The notes under the pieces: model-generated
Seen by the model: only the letters and a program-made list of their open reading frames with translations
What the model was told of the DNA's origin: nothing
The model's database searches: none
Assembly (NCBI GenBank): GCA_004794655.1
Contig: SMMW01000575.1
Span: 11,545,001-11,609,000 of the forward strand
Origin: Marisa cornuarietis
Taxonomy: Eukaryota; Mollusca; Gastropoda; Architaenioglossa; Ampullariidae
DNA: 64,000 nucleotides
Direction: 5' to 3'
Shown here: one piece after another, positions 13,401 to 25,800 of the stretch
Layout: the number at the start of each line of letters is the position of its first letter
Position numbering within the stretch: the first letter of the stretch is position 1
Made by a program: the position numbers and the translations under genes

Positions 13401-13625
13401 CAAAAAAAAAAAGGTTAAGGTAAAGAACGTCCTTTGACTTTTTTAGGTCGTTGGGGAATGAGGTGCTGGAGACCACACTTTTCTCGGAGCCAGCTTTATG
13501 TGAGGGTGGTGCCCCTCTCCTTTCCCTCACTGCCTTTCCTTCCCCAATCATCTACGTAGTCAGGTACCCATTCCCAACAGCTGGGTCCACTAGGGGGGGG
13601 GGAAATACCTAAGCCTTACTGTAAT
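13401..13625 (-). mobile_element. SINE-like dispersed repeat, third family, copy 1
   Basis: The sequence runs from an A11 run and AAGGTTAAGGTAAAG through GAGGTGCTGGAGACCACAC, GTGGTGCCCCTCTCCTTTCC and CCCATTCCCAACAGCTGGGT to a G-run. 42818-42921 repeats its left half at roughly 70-75% identity by eye. The orientation is inferred from resemblance to mollusc SINEs that end in CTTTACCTTTACC followed by a T-run. Confidence 0.6.
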
Positions 13626-16600
13626 CCCGACCTTCATTCCTAACCATAAATGTTAAAACTAACCCCAACTAACTAAATCCTCAAAATATCATGTGACCTA
13701 ATCTGATTGGATAGTTTTTCTTAGTTACACCATTTTAGTTAATGACCCGGGATGGTAGGGCTACAGTAAACTTGTGCTTAGCCAGGCCGGGCGTGTCGGT
13801 CATCGCTGCCTTCACTTCGTCCTTCCCATCCAGTCTATAGTTAAATTTGGCTTTGAGGATCGTTCTCTGACCTCCTGTGATTCCTTGGAGTTTGGGGGCT
13901 ACTTACTTAGACTACATTTCTCCACGTACCGGTAAGTCAAAATATTCTCTAGCCTAACTGTTGACCCTGTCACCTAGTGATGCTTACAATGTATACATGC
14001 CCATGCTGACGTTCTACAACGTAAACACAATTAAGTATGTCGACACGGAGCTCCATCTTGACCCAGACCTTACTTTTCACCTTTACGCCAAGGGCCCTGT
14101 AACCAGTTTAATAAGGCCATCTTTGTCATGAACACTAAATAGGCGCTAGTTAGCATGCACTCCAGATCGACCGTACTTGCCATGCACACTACCTTTCTTT
14201 TACATACGGAAAGAAAAATAAAGCAGTCAAAACGGGCTGAAAATTTTGTGCTAATGCGTGTCTCATCCATTTAAGCCGGAGGTTGCGTAGCGCTAATAAA
14301 CAAACAAACAAAAAAAATCAGAAACCACTACACATTTCGTGACAAAGCCGTCTAAAGAGAACCGAGCTAGATATCTATACTATGACTTTTACTTGGCGTT
14401 TATAAGTCCCCAGACTTCTAGTCGTCCTAATTACCATTTTTTGTCACATCATAATACAGTCGACAGTCCTACAGTCACATAACCGTCTCTAGAGATGAAT
14501 ACCTGAAAGCAATACTTCTGGCAAATCATAATAACCAACTCTGAAACCAGTTGAATGCCGAAGTATTACGATCTTGGCTTCTCTGGTCCAAAAGTTTATA
14601 AATTCATCAGGGTCTCTATTGACAGAGGGCAAGCGTGGCCTCAGTCTGACCTAACGGGTTCCAGAGTGGCGTTTGTCGTCAGTTATGTTACCGCCTGCAG
14701 TTTCGCCGCAGCAAACCTTTCACCAGACATGCAGATTGTGCCGTCTCGCCACTAATGGGCAGTCGCGCCGTCCCAATGAGCTGCTGAGAATGATTTTTCT
14801 GTGGGAGATCGTTTTCTGCGAAAAAGTTGCTTTACTTTTCACGGTCTTGTGCTTAGCCAAGCAGAAACAGCGTGCAGCTAACGAGGACATGACGATCGCC
14901 GGTCCGTCTGCTGTCTTCAATCATCGTCTGACACGTTCAGCAATTTACAGAAACTTGGAAAAGTGAGAAAATGCGGAAATGCAGTTCGTCGCGTTCAGGC
15001 GTGAGGCGTCGTGTCAGAAAGGACAAGCCTTCAAACGCGCGGTAGGTGCTGTGTCAGAAGGAACACGAGCTGGTCGGGAAGGTGAGTCGCTGTTACTGTC
15101 ACCCGTCTGGACACTGAAAAATGAACGCATTTTGTTGAACAAGCTGATTGACGATCAAAAACTATGAACGGAGAGGCCATTTACTTTCCTTTAACCACTG
15201 ACAAGCCAAGTACAAAACGAGCCGAGATAATGCGAGGTCGTACAGAGACATTAAGGGATTTGTACTACGCTGCAACGCCAGCATTGCATCTATGACTAAC
15301 ATGCTTGTACACTTCGTTAGGCGTGCCACTAATATCTTCCATTCCAGCAGGTCAAGCCCACAGTCTTGGAGTCGCAAACCTCTCTAGTGCGAAGGTAAGA
15401 TGTCACATTTTAAAGGTAGCTTTAATATAATGTCATCAAACACTACTGTACCTAATGCGCACTAATGAATCCGTTATTTACAACACCATACAAGCACAAT
15501 GTACAGTTCTGTAAACATTGTATTAAATGGTGTCTTCAGTGAAGCGGACTTTTTCTTCCCATCTCCTCTCAAGTCCTATCTCCTAGATAAAATCATGTCA
15601 AAAATGGTGGTGAAACCAGTCATTGTGCATGGCACCAATACAGGTTAATATGTAAGTATTCATACCTCTGTGTACATATAAATATTCACTTTCTCAGTCC
15701 GGCGCATAAACTATTCTCCAGGCCTTAAAGCACTCTGACATGATTATTTATTATTCATATTCTTATTATGCTGGTGGTTTTTTTTTCAAAATTCAGCTAT
15801 TTGAAAATTCTAATCATGCAGAGTGGGTGTTCTTGAGAGCCTTCATCTCCTGCTTGTCAAGTAGCTTGGCTTTTCACTGTTTTTAGCCCCTTGCCACTGT
15901 CGAGAAGAAACCCCGATGTTGCAGATATTCGGGTTTTTCTTCTCTTTTCTTCAAACAGGAAAGATGCAGCTGCTGGAAAAAAAAAATGTTAAATGTTTTG
16001 GTGACTTCGGGAAGGCGCCAGCGCAGGCATGGAACACTACTCTGACGTCATAGCCCGCCACGCCACTCGTCTTTAGCAGGACGGCGCGCCGGTGCTCGAG
16101 AAATGAAGTGCTGTGCTTTGTACCGCAAAGAGAAGAGTGACTGTGGAGGTGGCAAGAGTTAGTGTTTGGACGAGCGGTAGGCACTGTGGACATGGAGATC
16201 AAATTAGGGGTTATTAGGGATAATAAGTGTGGGGTACATGGTACTATTATAAAGGTCTTCGGGCACTCCCTTAGCTTCAGTAAGCAAGAACTGCTTGTAG
16301 CCAGTGTGATTAAAAGTGCACATTGCCCCTAAAGCCTGTTCGTTTATTACCTTTTTTTAAAATTCTCCTGGAGGCTCTGTTAGGTTATGCAAATGTTAAT
16401 AACTAGCGCCATCGACAATCGCTCTGAGCCTTTTCTCCAGAATGCGACAGCCCCACAGAAAACCCGCGTGTTTAGCTTGCATCAGGGGAACCAGTTCTTA
16501 TGTGTATGCAGCAGCCAGCTGCAATAAAAACATGAATGATCTATAGGGTTTTGTCAAGCATCCTGCTACATTTGTACTGAAACCGTCTCTTTATCGCGTT

Positions 16601-16712
16601 TTCTCGATCTGGTCACATGACTTTGTCTTGACGTGATGGAGATGGAGGTGGAGGAATGATATTGACAGTATTGGAAAAATATTACGATGAGAAGTAAATA
16701 TTATGAAATTAT
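13626..16712. other. Noncoding, no recognised gene
   Basis: Short frames near 14555-15167 on the + strand overlap one another without shared motifs. Nothing else is seen. Confidence 0.45.
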
Positions 16713-16739
16713 GATTGATTGAATGAGTGATCCGTTGAC

Positions 16740-17820
16740 TGACTGGTACAGTTGACGAACGGTATTACTTGTCCGCCGATACTTGTCTCTAGGGAGAACA
16801 ACTGGATAGACTCAGCAGTTGAAAAGGCTCACCACTTAGGCCTGTCTTGAGCTGTGGTTAGCAGGCCCTCCATAGTATGGCCAGCTCGCTCCTCAATGTT
16901 TGCAAGCCAGTTCTTCCTCTGTCCACCTTGGTGTCGAGTTCCCTCCTAGGTAGCCTGAAGGACGGTCTTAGACAGAGTGTTGTGCTGGGTCACATGACTA
17001 AACCAGACCAGCTTGTGCCACTTTACTGTTTGGAAGAGAAGTTTCTAGTGACCTGCTATCGTGGCGAGCACGCACAAAGTCATTTCTGCGTTTCGTGTAC
17101 TGTAACCGATTCTAAGCAGCCTCCTCAGGCACTTGGTCTCGAATGCCTGTATTCTTCTCTCCGAGAAGATTCCTCGTCTTACATACATAAAGCAGGCTTG
17201 GCCATACGAGAGACTTGAACAGTCTGTTCTTTTTAGCAAACCTGATGATGTTGCTGCGCCAGATCCTGTCCATCCTTTTCATTGCCGCTGTTCCTCATGC
17301 GATCTTAATGCGGATGTCTGCCATGAAGCTGACATCTTTGGAGAGTGTGGCTCTTAAGCTTTTAACCTCCTCGTTTATATAAATCTCTGCTTTGCCATTT
17401 CCGCTGGTGTTAACTATGACTTTACTCTTATCAACGCTGGTCTACATTCTATATGCATTTGCACTGTCTGTCTGTTGGTGAGGTCTTGCAGTTCACTGCT
17501 GATGACTCTCATCAGATCGATGCCGGTCTGCCACCAGTAGAGATGTAATGGTCGTGAACTGCTTCTCGCGTGGTGCTCTCTAAAAAGGTGTTGAACAGTA
17601 ACGGCGATAGAAGGAGCTTTTTCATTTAAAAGAAAGTTCCCATTTAATAATCTAGTAGTACTGCCTTTCATTCAGCTCTTAAACAGCTTCGATGACTTTC
17701 ACGAGGCCCTCGTCGATGTTGAATTTCTGCATGACATGCCACTTTCTCTGTTAATAGACTATTTTAAATGAGCTTCCGAAATCGATGAATTTTTGTAAGA
17801 GATCCCACTGGTGCAGTTGA
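16740..17820 (-). mobile_element. Decayed RTE-type LINE, RT to C-terminus
   Basis: The minus strand carries RTE reverse transcriptase remnants in order. Around 17810-17690 are DLLQKFIDFG and KWHVMQKFNIDEGLVKVIE. Around 17620-17530 are LLSPLLFNTFLE and the HDHYISTGGRP segment. Around 17490-17330 are SVDKSKVIVNTSGNG, then the INEEVKSLRATLSKDVSFMADIRIKIA region. Around 17220-17100 is RRIQAFETKCLRRLLRI. Around 17020-16870 are HKLVWFSHVT, TLSKTVLQAT and GGQRKNWLANI. These are the familiar closing motifs of RTE/BovB-like elements. Stops and shifts are frequent. The sequence below 16870 looks like its 3' untranslated region, ending near a short ATTGATTGAATGAGTGA-type repeat (16713-16730), typical of RTE tails. 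The YADD box and endonuclease are not recognisable. Confidence 0.85.
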
Positions 17821-18784
17821 CGTTTTTTCATCCGGAAAAAATAAAGTGACTGGAGCTAATATTATGACATTGTGATAGAATATAATTATCAGAGGCTAAC
17901 ATGATGATATTGTGATAAAATGTAGTCATTGGGTCGTGACAAAGTAGTGTGATAAAAGTTGATAATAGTACTACCTTGTGATGAAAAGAGAAAATCAGCT
18001 CACAATGTCTTTGATCACATTACATCATAACAGACGAGAAATATTGTAAAAGATGTTTGTATTAAATTTTTATGTCATTACCATATAAAGTACCGCCTCA
18101 GAAAAACCCACACGCGAACTTTTTAATTCTACAAAGTTCGATTGAGATGCCAAGAAGGTACCGAGAGAATGAGTCAATAACCAGGCTTGTTTCAGAATCG
18201 CCGTCTGAGTCACTAGTGAGCAAGACCCGTTTGTCATTGCTGCGTACGGTATGAGATTCCTGACAGCGCTTTGAGATCAATTTCTCCCGCCAGATCACCA
18301 TGCAATAAAGATTTATCGCACGGAATATGCAATCTTTGTACGTGGCACTTGTAGCAGGAAAATAACCAATGGCTGCTTCGAGCACCACGTATTGATTGTC
18401 AGCCATCTTAGCATTACCGTTAGAAGCCTAAGGTTACAGCGCCTGTGCACGAAGTCCGGCTTAATTTTAAATCCGCTTTTTGCCTTTGCAGGGTAGCGGA
18501 TCTTAAAGCTGCGGAAGCAGTCGGGACAGAGGACATTTCGAGTAACCATGCACTGTCGGTTTCGGCACTAGTATGTGACTCTCTCTCTCTCTCTCTTCAC
18601 CCCTTCTTCCTTTCCAAAATCACAAGCTCGACCTTTTCTTGCACGCGACACTTTATCTCTGGCTGCAGACTTTTATAACTCATAGAAATGATTTTAATCT
18701 TCAGCGGTTTGTGGCCTGGGTATACGGCGATAAACATGATAGTTAAGTCGATAGTTAAGTTAACGCGTGAAAATCACACAATAG

Positions 18785-18936
18785 ATGCAGGTACACGAGG
18801 GGCCAGCATCGCCAACTCCACAGTGAATATCAAAAGGTGTTTGCCTGTCACATTAAAGCAACACAAGAGAAGACATGCCAGATGCATGCAGGGCCAGAAT
18901 AACTAACACGACGGCGAATATAATGAGTGTTTCCAT
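18785..18936 (-). other. Two related leader-like hydrophobic segments
   Basis: On the minus strand 18936-18853 is a 27-codon ORF, METLIIFAVVLVILALHASG followed by MSSLVLL and TAA. About 98 bp further on, GKHLLIFTVELAMLAPRVP repeats its hydrophobic core, with similar DNA (about 70% by eye). A signal-peptide-like exon or a small duplicated repeat are both possible. Nothing downstream continues a gene. Confidence 0.3.
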
Positions 18937-19071
18937 GATATGTCCACCAGGAAGGGGATTCCTTACTGAAACATTACAGCGGACGTTTGTTGTGGGGTTT
19001 TTGTTTCTTTTTTGGCGGGGCGATGGTGTCATGTGAGTATAAGCTGAAGTAGTTGTACGCAACCTGGGGCT

Positions 19072-19092
19072 TTTTTTTTTTTTTTTTTTTTT
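19072..19092. repeat. Poly(T) run
   Basis: About 21 T in a row. It could be a minus-strand poly(A) tail, but no element body is recognised to its right. Confidence 0.9.
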
Positions 19093-22000
19093 GCCTTCTC
19101 TGACATGAGTATGCACGTGTATACTCATTCGCATCCATGAATGCATCATAACAATGACACGTGCATCTCGTCCTCGATCCACTTGTACCGACATGGCCTT
19201 CAGCAGTTGGGGACAGTAAAAAGTTTTATTTTTATCATCGTTTCCGTTGAAACAGTCCGCTCACAAATTCGGTGAGAATCATTTCATCTCTCGTCCCTGC
19301 GTGTCCTGCTGACCTTGCAAGAATGCGTGACCTTTTTCCCTCATCCTGTAACCTAGTCTGCACGACATTGACTGGGTTAAAGTTCATACCCAGTTCATTG
19401 CTAACCGGACTGTCACTTTCTTTACGTCGCTCGCCGTATTCAGATTTATTTGTGTGGGGACGAAGTGAACGTGGAAAACATGCTTGCTGCTTAATTTGAT
19501 CAGGCAGATCTGCTCAGTGTTCTTCTGATCCGATTGTCGCTCATGAGAGCTAGAGGGAGAATAGCTGCGGGGTATCTGACTGAATAATATTAATTATTCT
19601 GTCTCATTACCGGGGCTGACAAAAGAAAGATGATAATCACTTTTGCTTTGCTTCTATTTGCTGCGGTGAGTATAATAGCACTAGTAACTCCTCAAAGAGC
19701 GCAATCGGTGGCTGCTAGAGCTGTGGCCTTGTCATATTGATGGCGGCTGCGACACGCAAGGATTATTTAGTCATTGATTTAAGACTGTTCGCAAGCGCAA
19801 CGTAATATAGACGAAAGAATGCTTGATTCTTCTTGTGGACCTGAAATTTATGTATTGAATCTTCCATTCGTCTACTGGAAAGGACCGATCAGTGCAGTAC
19901 AAGGTCAGGAGATGCTGAGTCGCTCGCGAAGCGGTTGTAGCAGCCCGCCATGGGGAGCAAGTTGGAAAAATTGTATGTGTGCCTGACAGATTTAAGGCAT
20001 TGGCATTGCAATAGTAAGACCTGCAAAACGATGCAAGGGCACAACCTGTGACGTTTTGACGAGGGTGGGGTAGCAGCATAACAAACCAACGGCCCCACCA
20101 TGTCTCACAACGGCAGTCGTCGCCGATGATTGAGAACTTCTGCATGCCGACATTGTCGAGAGTCTTCCTGACAGACTTACTTTTTCCTACTCAGAGAATT
20201 CGAAGCAGGCCCGTCTAGCCCGCCAGACGAGGGCCATAATGGCTGGTAGGTTTTATCTCTGGCACTTGCACTTGTGTAACCGTCCCTCGACAGCAGGTCC
20301 GCATATAGTGCTAACTGAAAAGCCAAGCGAAGCCTGTGAGTGGCACCCAGTGGGAGGATGCATGCGAGTAAACAGAATCAGCTTTTATAATGTGTCAGCA
20401 ATTGTTTCTGCGGGACGTGCCGTCAAGGACATAAGCAATCTGCGCCGACCTGCACGCTGGGCTGTACATTCCTGTTGCCACTTTTAAAACAGCGATGGAA
20501 AATGACGTGTACTCATGGGTGTACTAATGGTGCATGGCTACTTTTTTAAAAACACATGAAAACTTTTTGAAATAAACCACTATCCACTTTGGAGGTGACC
20601 ATAAATGGCATGTATACAGGTTTGGTGAATTGTGCTGCACGCTCTGCCCCGTGTGTGCCGAATCGGTCTCACCTCGCTTGCACACTAAATGGAACTTACT
20701 TTGCATGCGCATTCCAAATATTGTTTAAAAGGCACCTAGTACTGTAGATCACTATGCTTTTTCAGTGAAAATAAACAATGCCGCTAGAAAACAGGAAATA
20801 CTGATTGGTTTTAAAGAAAATGTTCTTTTTACGCTCGGAATCCATATAAATAAAATATCTGAGGAAAATGAGCCAGTCAACATGCGCATTTAACAAGGTA
20901 ATGTTACAGCAAAACAGGATCCATTTTTTCTATTAGCGTTTCTAGATCTTTTATTTAAAACTTAATCGATACTTCTTTCTTGTTATTTTATTAGACCATA
21001 TCGTGCGGGCATGGCCATCAGTGTATTATCAGCTATCCTTACAAGTACTGCTCCCTGGGCTGCGACATTTTCAACAGCTGTAATGAAAGTTTGCATATCG
21101 TTAAAGAACAAATAATAGTGCATAGAAACAGGGAATCTAAATAGTGATATATTGTGAAGGCTTATATAAAAGTAAATCTCAAACAATAATCCATGAGGAC
21201 GCTTTTGTGTGCATAACGTGATGAACGAGTGAAAACATTTATTTAGGATGTGATATGCGCGCTGTAAATAAAAATAGTTGGTATTGAAATGCACGCTGTC
21301 CTCTTCCCTAATGTATGCACATAAAGATATATCAATTATTTGTGTGTGAAAGACGTGTATATAAAGACATAAATGCAGCCCTTCTAGTTATATAAGATTA
21401 GATAAATCATTTACGGCACACATGATGTTATTATGAGCACAAAATGTTGTCTTTGTCTTGACCAAAGTGTCTCCATCATCGTTCTAAAATATCAGCTTTC
21501 GGTCGTGACTAAAACTGCGTGAAAAGATCATGTGATCGCTCTTTGAACTTTGTAGGGAAAATGGTAGTCGTTTTACTGCATTGCCGTGAAGTTAGTTGGT
21601 CTCTATTACCGGTGTTTCTTACAGGCAGCACAGAGGTGAGACTGCGGGATATAACAGGATGCAGGAATAAAGAGACTGTCTTACACTGTAAGTGGTCTTA
21701 AGACTTGTAACTGATCTTAGAAATAGCCACCTGAACTCATAAAAGCATTGATTATTTTTGCATTTGATTACTTGTCCCTTTTCCCCTTTCTACTGCTGCG
21801 CTTACTCTTTCGTTTTTTTTCACTTTTTGCAATACTACTTAGTTTTTCTGAAGAAGTGCTCTCAAAGAGAAGGAATGCACGGATATTTCTTCTCCAAAAC
21901 TGCCACTTTATAGGTGAAACTTTTAAGGCCTTTTAAGTTTGACAGAATTTGACATGAAGAGCATCACATGTGCCAGAACTGCTGAGAAAGTGAATGATCA

Positions 22001-23856
22001 CTTATATTGATTTCTACATCCTTGGCTACACATTGAAGTGGGTCTTATGCTTCAGCTTAAACACTCAAAATTTGCATCTTTTCTTTCTTTTACTCTCCTG
22101 AATGGGTGTGTATGAGAGAGAAAGAGAGAGCACATGCTCCCGTTTGCAAGTACTTGTATTTATTCATGTTTTTAAGTGAGAGCGCGCATTATGAGGGGTG
22201 TGAAAAAGACTGATGAAGGGACACTGAAAGGGAGGGATGGAGAGAAAAGATGCATACAACGGGGCTTCTTTTCAACAAATAGCCTGTTCTCAAATGCCCA
22301 TTTTTTGCATTTTCGTCTTTATTTCTTTTGAATCGCTGTCTCACAGAAATAATTTCCCTCTTTGTCAGAGAAGACAGGTGCTTAATGTCATCATAAAAAT
22401 AAATAATGTAGGCTTTAGAGATTTTACGATGTAATATTGGCCACAATTGCATTAAAAAGCCAATTAAAAGTGAGCAGTTAATGTTGGTACATTAATACAG
22501 TGTCATTACTAGCTTCTACCCTGTCCTCGGCACACAATACTGCAAACATGTGGGTAGGCATCCTTATTATCAAAAGTGTTACAAATGAAATGTCACAAAC
22601 AGGCATTACTAAATTATATTCTCGGGACATACGTTTTCTTTCAACAACAAAACGATTGCCTTTTTGACTGTCCAGGTCGAGATATAACTGTTCTCTGGAC
22701 GAAAGACTTTAGACAGGACAACATGAAAATATACATTTCTAACATTATTCAACTTCCGTCTACGGTCAAAACACTCATGATACACCAAACACATAGTGGA
22801 AAGTCGGAAGTATTCAGTAGGTGACATAATTATACACTGTGAAATAAAAACTTCATTTCGACACTCACAGAGGTAAATCAAAGTTACAAACACCTTTAGC
22901 ATCAACCTTATAATTTGTTCGATTGAACAGTGCAGAAAATTCTGTAACATTTTTATACATTCAATTCTTAGACGCCTTTCTTTCATTCCCTTGATCACTG
23001 TAATACTATGAGAATAGGGGTCAGATCCTGGCTGAGCGTCCTTCCTTCCAACCGGTAATGGTCATAATAAATATGCAGTCGTGCAGGGTTGGGCTTATGC
23101 GTTCCTTACATCCAGATTCTACAAAAATGTGATCTATTTTCTATAGCACACGAGTAATCAGGACACATGGCTCGAATTTTCCGTTCAAAAGACGTCAGTG
23201 AGGTGTGAAATAACGACCATGGAATGTTTACAGATAGCGGAGCTAGGGTGCCTCGGGGTGACATCACACAGGAAAGCAAGGCTTCCGTTAGGTTGACAGG
23301 GTCCTCACGCCCCGGATGTAAGGGTGCATTCTGGGGTCACCAAAGGTGATGTTGCCCGATAAAAACAGAGGCCCAACACAAGACCTAACGACGATCAAGA
23401 CAGGTGTCAAATACAACGTTGTGGAGTCAAAGCATAGAAGCTAGTTAATAGGACCAGCCACATTTCCAACCATCTTAATATATGCCAGTGCGCATGCGAC
23501 GGAGGTTTCACAGGGTGTACCCAACATCCGGCTAACGTGTTTACATTTGGTGAGAGCATTCGATATCCGTAGTAATCGTTGCCTGGTAACAAAAATTGTG
23601 TGATTCCTGGTTGCCATACCAAGTGAGCTTCCTGGAAGCCTACATACAGAAAAGATGCCCAACAGATCTCTTGTCACTTCAAACTCTCCCCAGCCACCCA
23701 ACACAGATTTGGTAGGCGATGTTTTATCGGTATCTGTCATTGAATTTTTTGAAGAACTAAAAGGAGTGGACTTAAAAGTTTTACTGTTTACTGATGCAGT
23801 ATAATCGGAAATTAAAGATATGCTAGCTTAGGTACCTTAATCAATCATGATGTAAT

Positions 23857-23867
23857 AAAGTGACATC

Positions 23868-23924
<57 letters not shown>

Positions 23925-23931
23925 TCACTTT
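23857..23931. repeat. (ATG)n array inside a perfect 13-bp inverted repeat
   Basis: AAAGTGACATCAT (23857-23869) and its exact reverse complement ATGATGTCACTTT (23919-23931) enclose an uninterrupted trinucleotide array. Single-stranded, the unit would form a hairpin with a 13-bp stem and a loop of about 49 nt. Confidence 0.92.
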
Positions 23932-24719
23932 TTCTTGCTGTAATCGTAGCTGTTGGCTATCCGTTTAGCATGGCAAGTCACCTGCCATCCTGTCCCTAAT
24001 TGTATGAACGTTGCTGTGGCTCATTTTGAGACTGCACAGTGGATGCGTATATGTGCTTTTTAAAATTACATTTAAAGTTAAAAAGTGCTGTAAAAACTGT
24101 ATGAAAATCATCTAGGTTTTAATCCTAAATCAGAAAGTACTGACTAATAAAAAAAACACTTTTATTTTGCAACATAAGCGTGTGCGTGTCACGATGTATT
24201 TTATGAGGTAAATAAATTTTCAGGTACTGCGTCCCCAACCACCTGTAAAAGAAAGAGTGTCATACTATAGTTTTGCTGAAGATAGAACAAATGTGGCTCG
24301 CCATCTATGAGACTGCAATACTGAAACCAGATACACAAAGCTGACATTTGACCACGACAGCTTAATGGGACTTCTTGCGTGAACGTTCGGCTGGCTGCAC
24401 TGGTCTTTAGCATTCAGTTGGGAAATGATAAATCGGTTATTAGATTGCCTGAATAGTGAAACAGAGATTAAGACTAATAAAACCAGAAATCTTAACTTGG
24501 CTACTTATAAATACATTTATTTGATTTGATTTTTAGCATCATTAATTTTTGGCTTACCTTGATCATTGGAAGAAGAGCACCCTAAAACGGCCAAGCGCAT
24601 TCACACATCAGGATCGAAGCAAGATGTTTTTGACCCATTAAAGTGATTAAACCTACAAAAGGATCATCATTGTTGTTCTTATCATTCGCCTATTTTAGTT
24701 ACACTAGGATGTCAACTTT
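23932..24719. other. Noncoding, nothing recognised
   Basis: AT-rich spacer between the ATG-array hairpin and the old Ingi-like relic. Confidence 0.5.
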
Positions 24720-25800
24720 TGAGTTCAGACCGGCAGTCCTCTGCAGAGCGTCCGCAGGTCCGTACAGCCTGATGTCGATAGACGTGGGCGATTGGAGGAT
24801 TCCTTTAGGATATTCTTAATGGTTTGCTCTGGATTTCCACAGAAGCACATTGGGGATGACTCCAGATGTAGTTCCCGGTAAAGATGGTGCTTTAGTCTGT
24901 TCTGCCTTGTCCTAAAGCGAAAAATTATCACCTCGTTTGATCTGGACAGGTGATGGTAGCTGTGTGTGGTTGGAGTGGTCTGTGCACAGCCTTGATCAAT
25001 GTTTGCATTTCTCTTACGCTGACCTTGTTTTCGTCCTGCCTGTCAACAGCCCCAAGTTTTGCCATTCTGTCAGTCTGTCAATACCACAGTGTGAGGGTAT
25101 CCTCTGCATAACCTTTTTAGTCAGTTAATACTTTTCAGTGCTGCTGTTTCAGTCCAGCTGGTTATTATTGGCAGCTTGTAGCACAGACAGGGCATGCGTC
25201 AGGAACACCGCCTGCGAGTCTCAGCTTGCTCTGTTGCTGATATTATCGTTCACTGTGCAGGTAAGACCTTCAGCTTCGGCTCTAGGGTACTGGATGTATA
25301 CCCCATTTCCTTCATTTCGGATGGTGTCCATCGCTGACCTTCTGTGTAAGCCCATATCCATGTTTCTTGATGGTACTTTTCTTTTCGCGTGGCAAGCGCT
25401 AGGGTTTTCATGATTGTGTCGCTGTGTTCGTTCATGGCTGAGAAATGGGAAATTGTGGTGGATATGGCAAAGCGTTTCATTGTCTCTTCTTACTGATGAG
25501 GATCGTTACGTGGGACCTGGTTCTCTACTTCTCCAGGTAATCGTTTCTGGTTTTGTCTCTGCAGTGTCTGGGTCTTTTTTTGTTTGTTTTACAAAGCTTA
25601 ATCCTTTGAGCTTGCCTGATGATAGTTGTGTTTGGTACACAATAGATGGTCTGTGTTGTGCTTGTACTTGGTGGCTTGTACAAGTCCCTTGCTCTCTTTT
25701 CTTTACCGAAGAGGTGGGATGGCATTTCCGCTCCATCTCTTTTATTGGTGATTTTGTCCAGAGTAAGCTGTATCCTGTACGTTGAAAGCATGTTACTCTT
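24720..25800 (-). mobile_element. Old, broken relative of the Ingi-like LINE (3' part)
   Basis: Reading the minus strand gives pieces of the same C-terminal protein as the element at 43.6-47.6 kb, in several frames. At 25736-25506 there are remnants of the region between RT and RNase H (HQVQAQ, QLSSGKLK). At 25480-25250 there is the RNase H entry (ALATRKEKYHQETWIWAYTEG, against YTDG in the young copy). At 24931-24725 there is the C-terminal module (IIFRFRTRQNRLKHHL, then SPMCFCGNPEQT). The + strand DNA also aligns by eye, for example near 24945-24990 with 43870-43915. The first RNase H aspartate has become Glu, and frameshifts and stops are frequent, so this is a pseudogene. The upstream RT and endonuclease parts are missing or unrecognisable. 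I see no poly(A) tail or target duplication. Confidence 0.85.

Larger units (their letters stand above)
17821..23856. other. Noncoding; degenerate short repeats near the RTE relic
   Basis: 17840-17990 has loosely repeated GATATTGTGATAAAAT-like words. The poly(T) run and the leader-like segments near 18.9 kb are listed separately. Other small frames, for example the minus-strand one at 23441-23740, are unrecognised. Confidence 0.45.

Noticed and set aside
19072..19194. Poly(T) at 19.07 kb as the tail of a minus-strand retrotransposon
   Set aside because: No coding, SINE box or duplication was found to the right of the run.
22203..22232. CTGATGA...GAAA as a hammerhead ribozyme
   Set aside because: Stem II would have only two pairs, and I could not find matching stems I and III. 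Other CTGATGA words (25.5, 34.4 and 55.4 kb) lack a paired GAAA.
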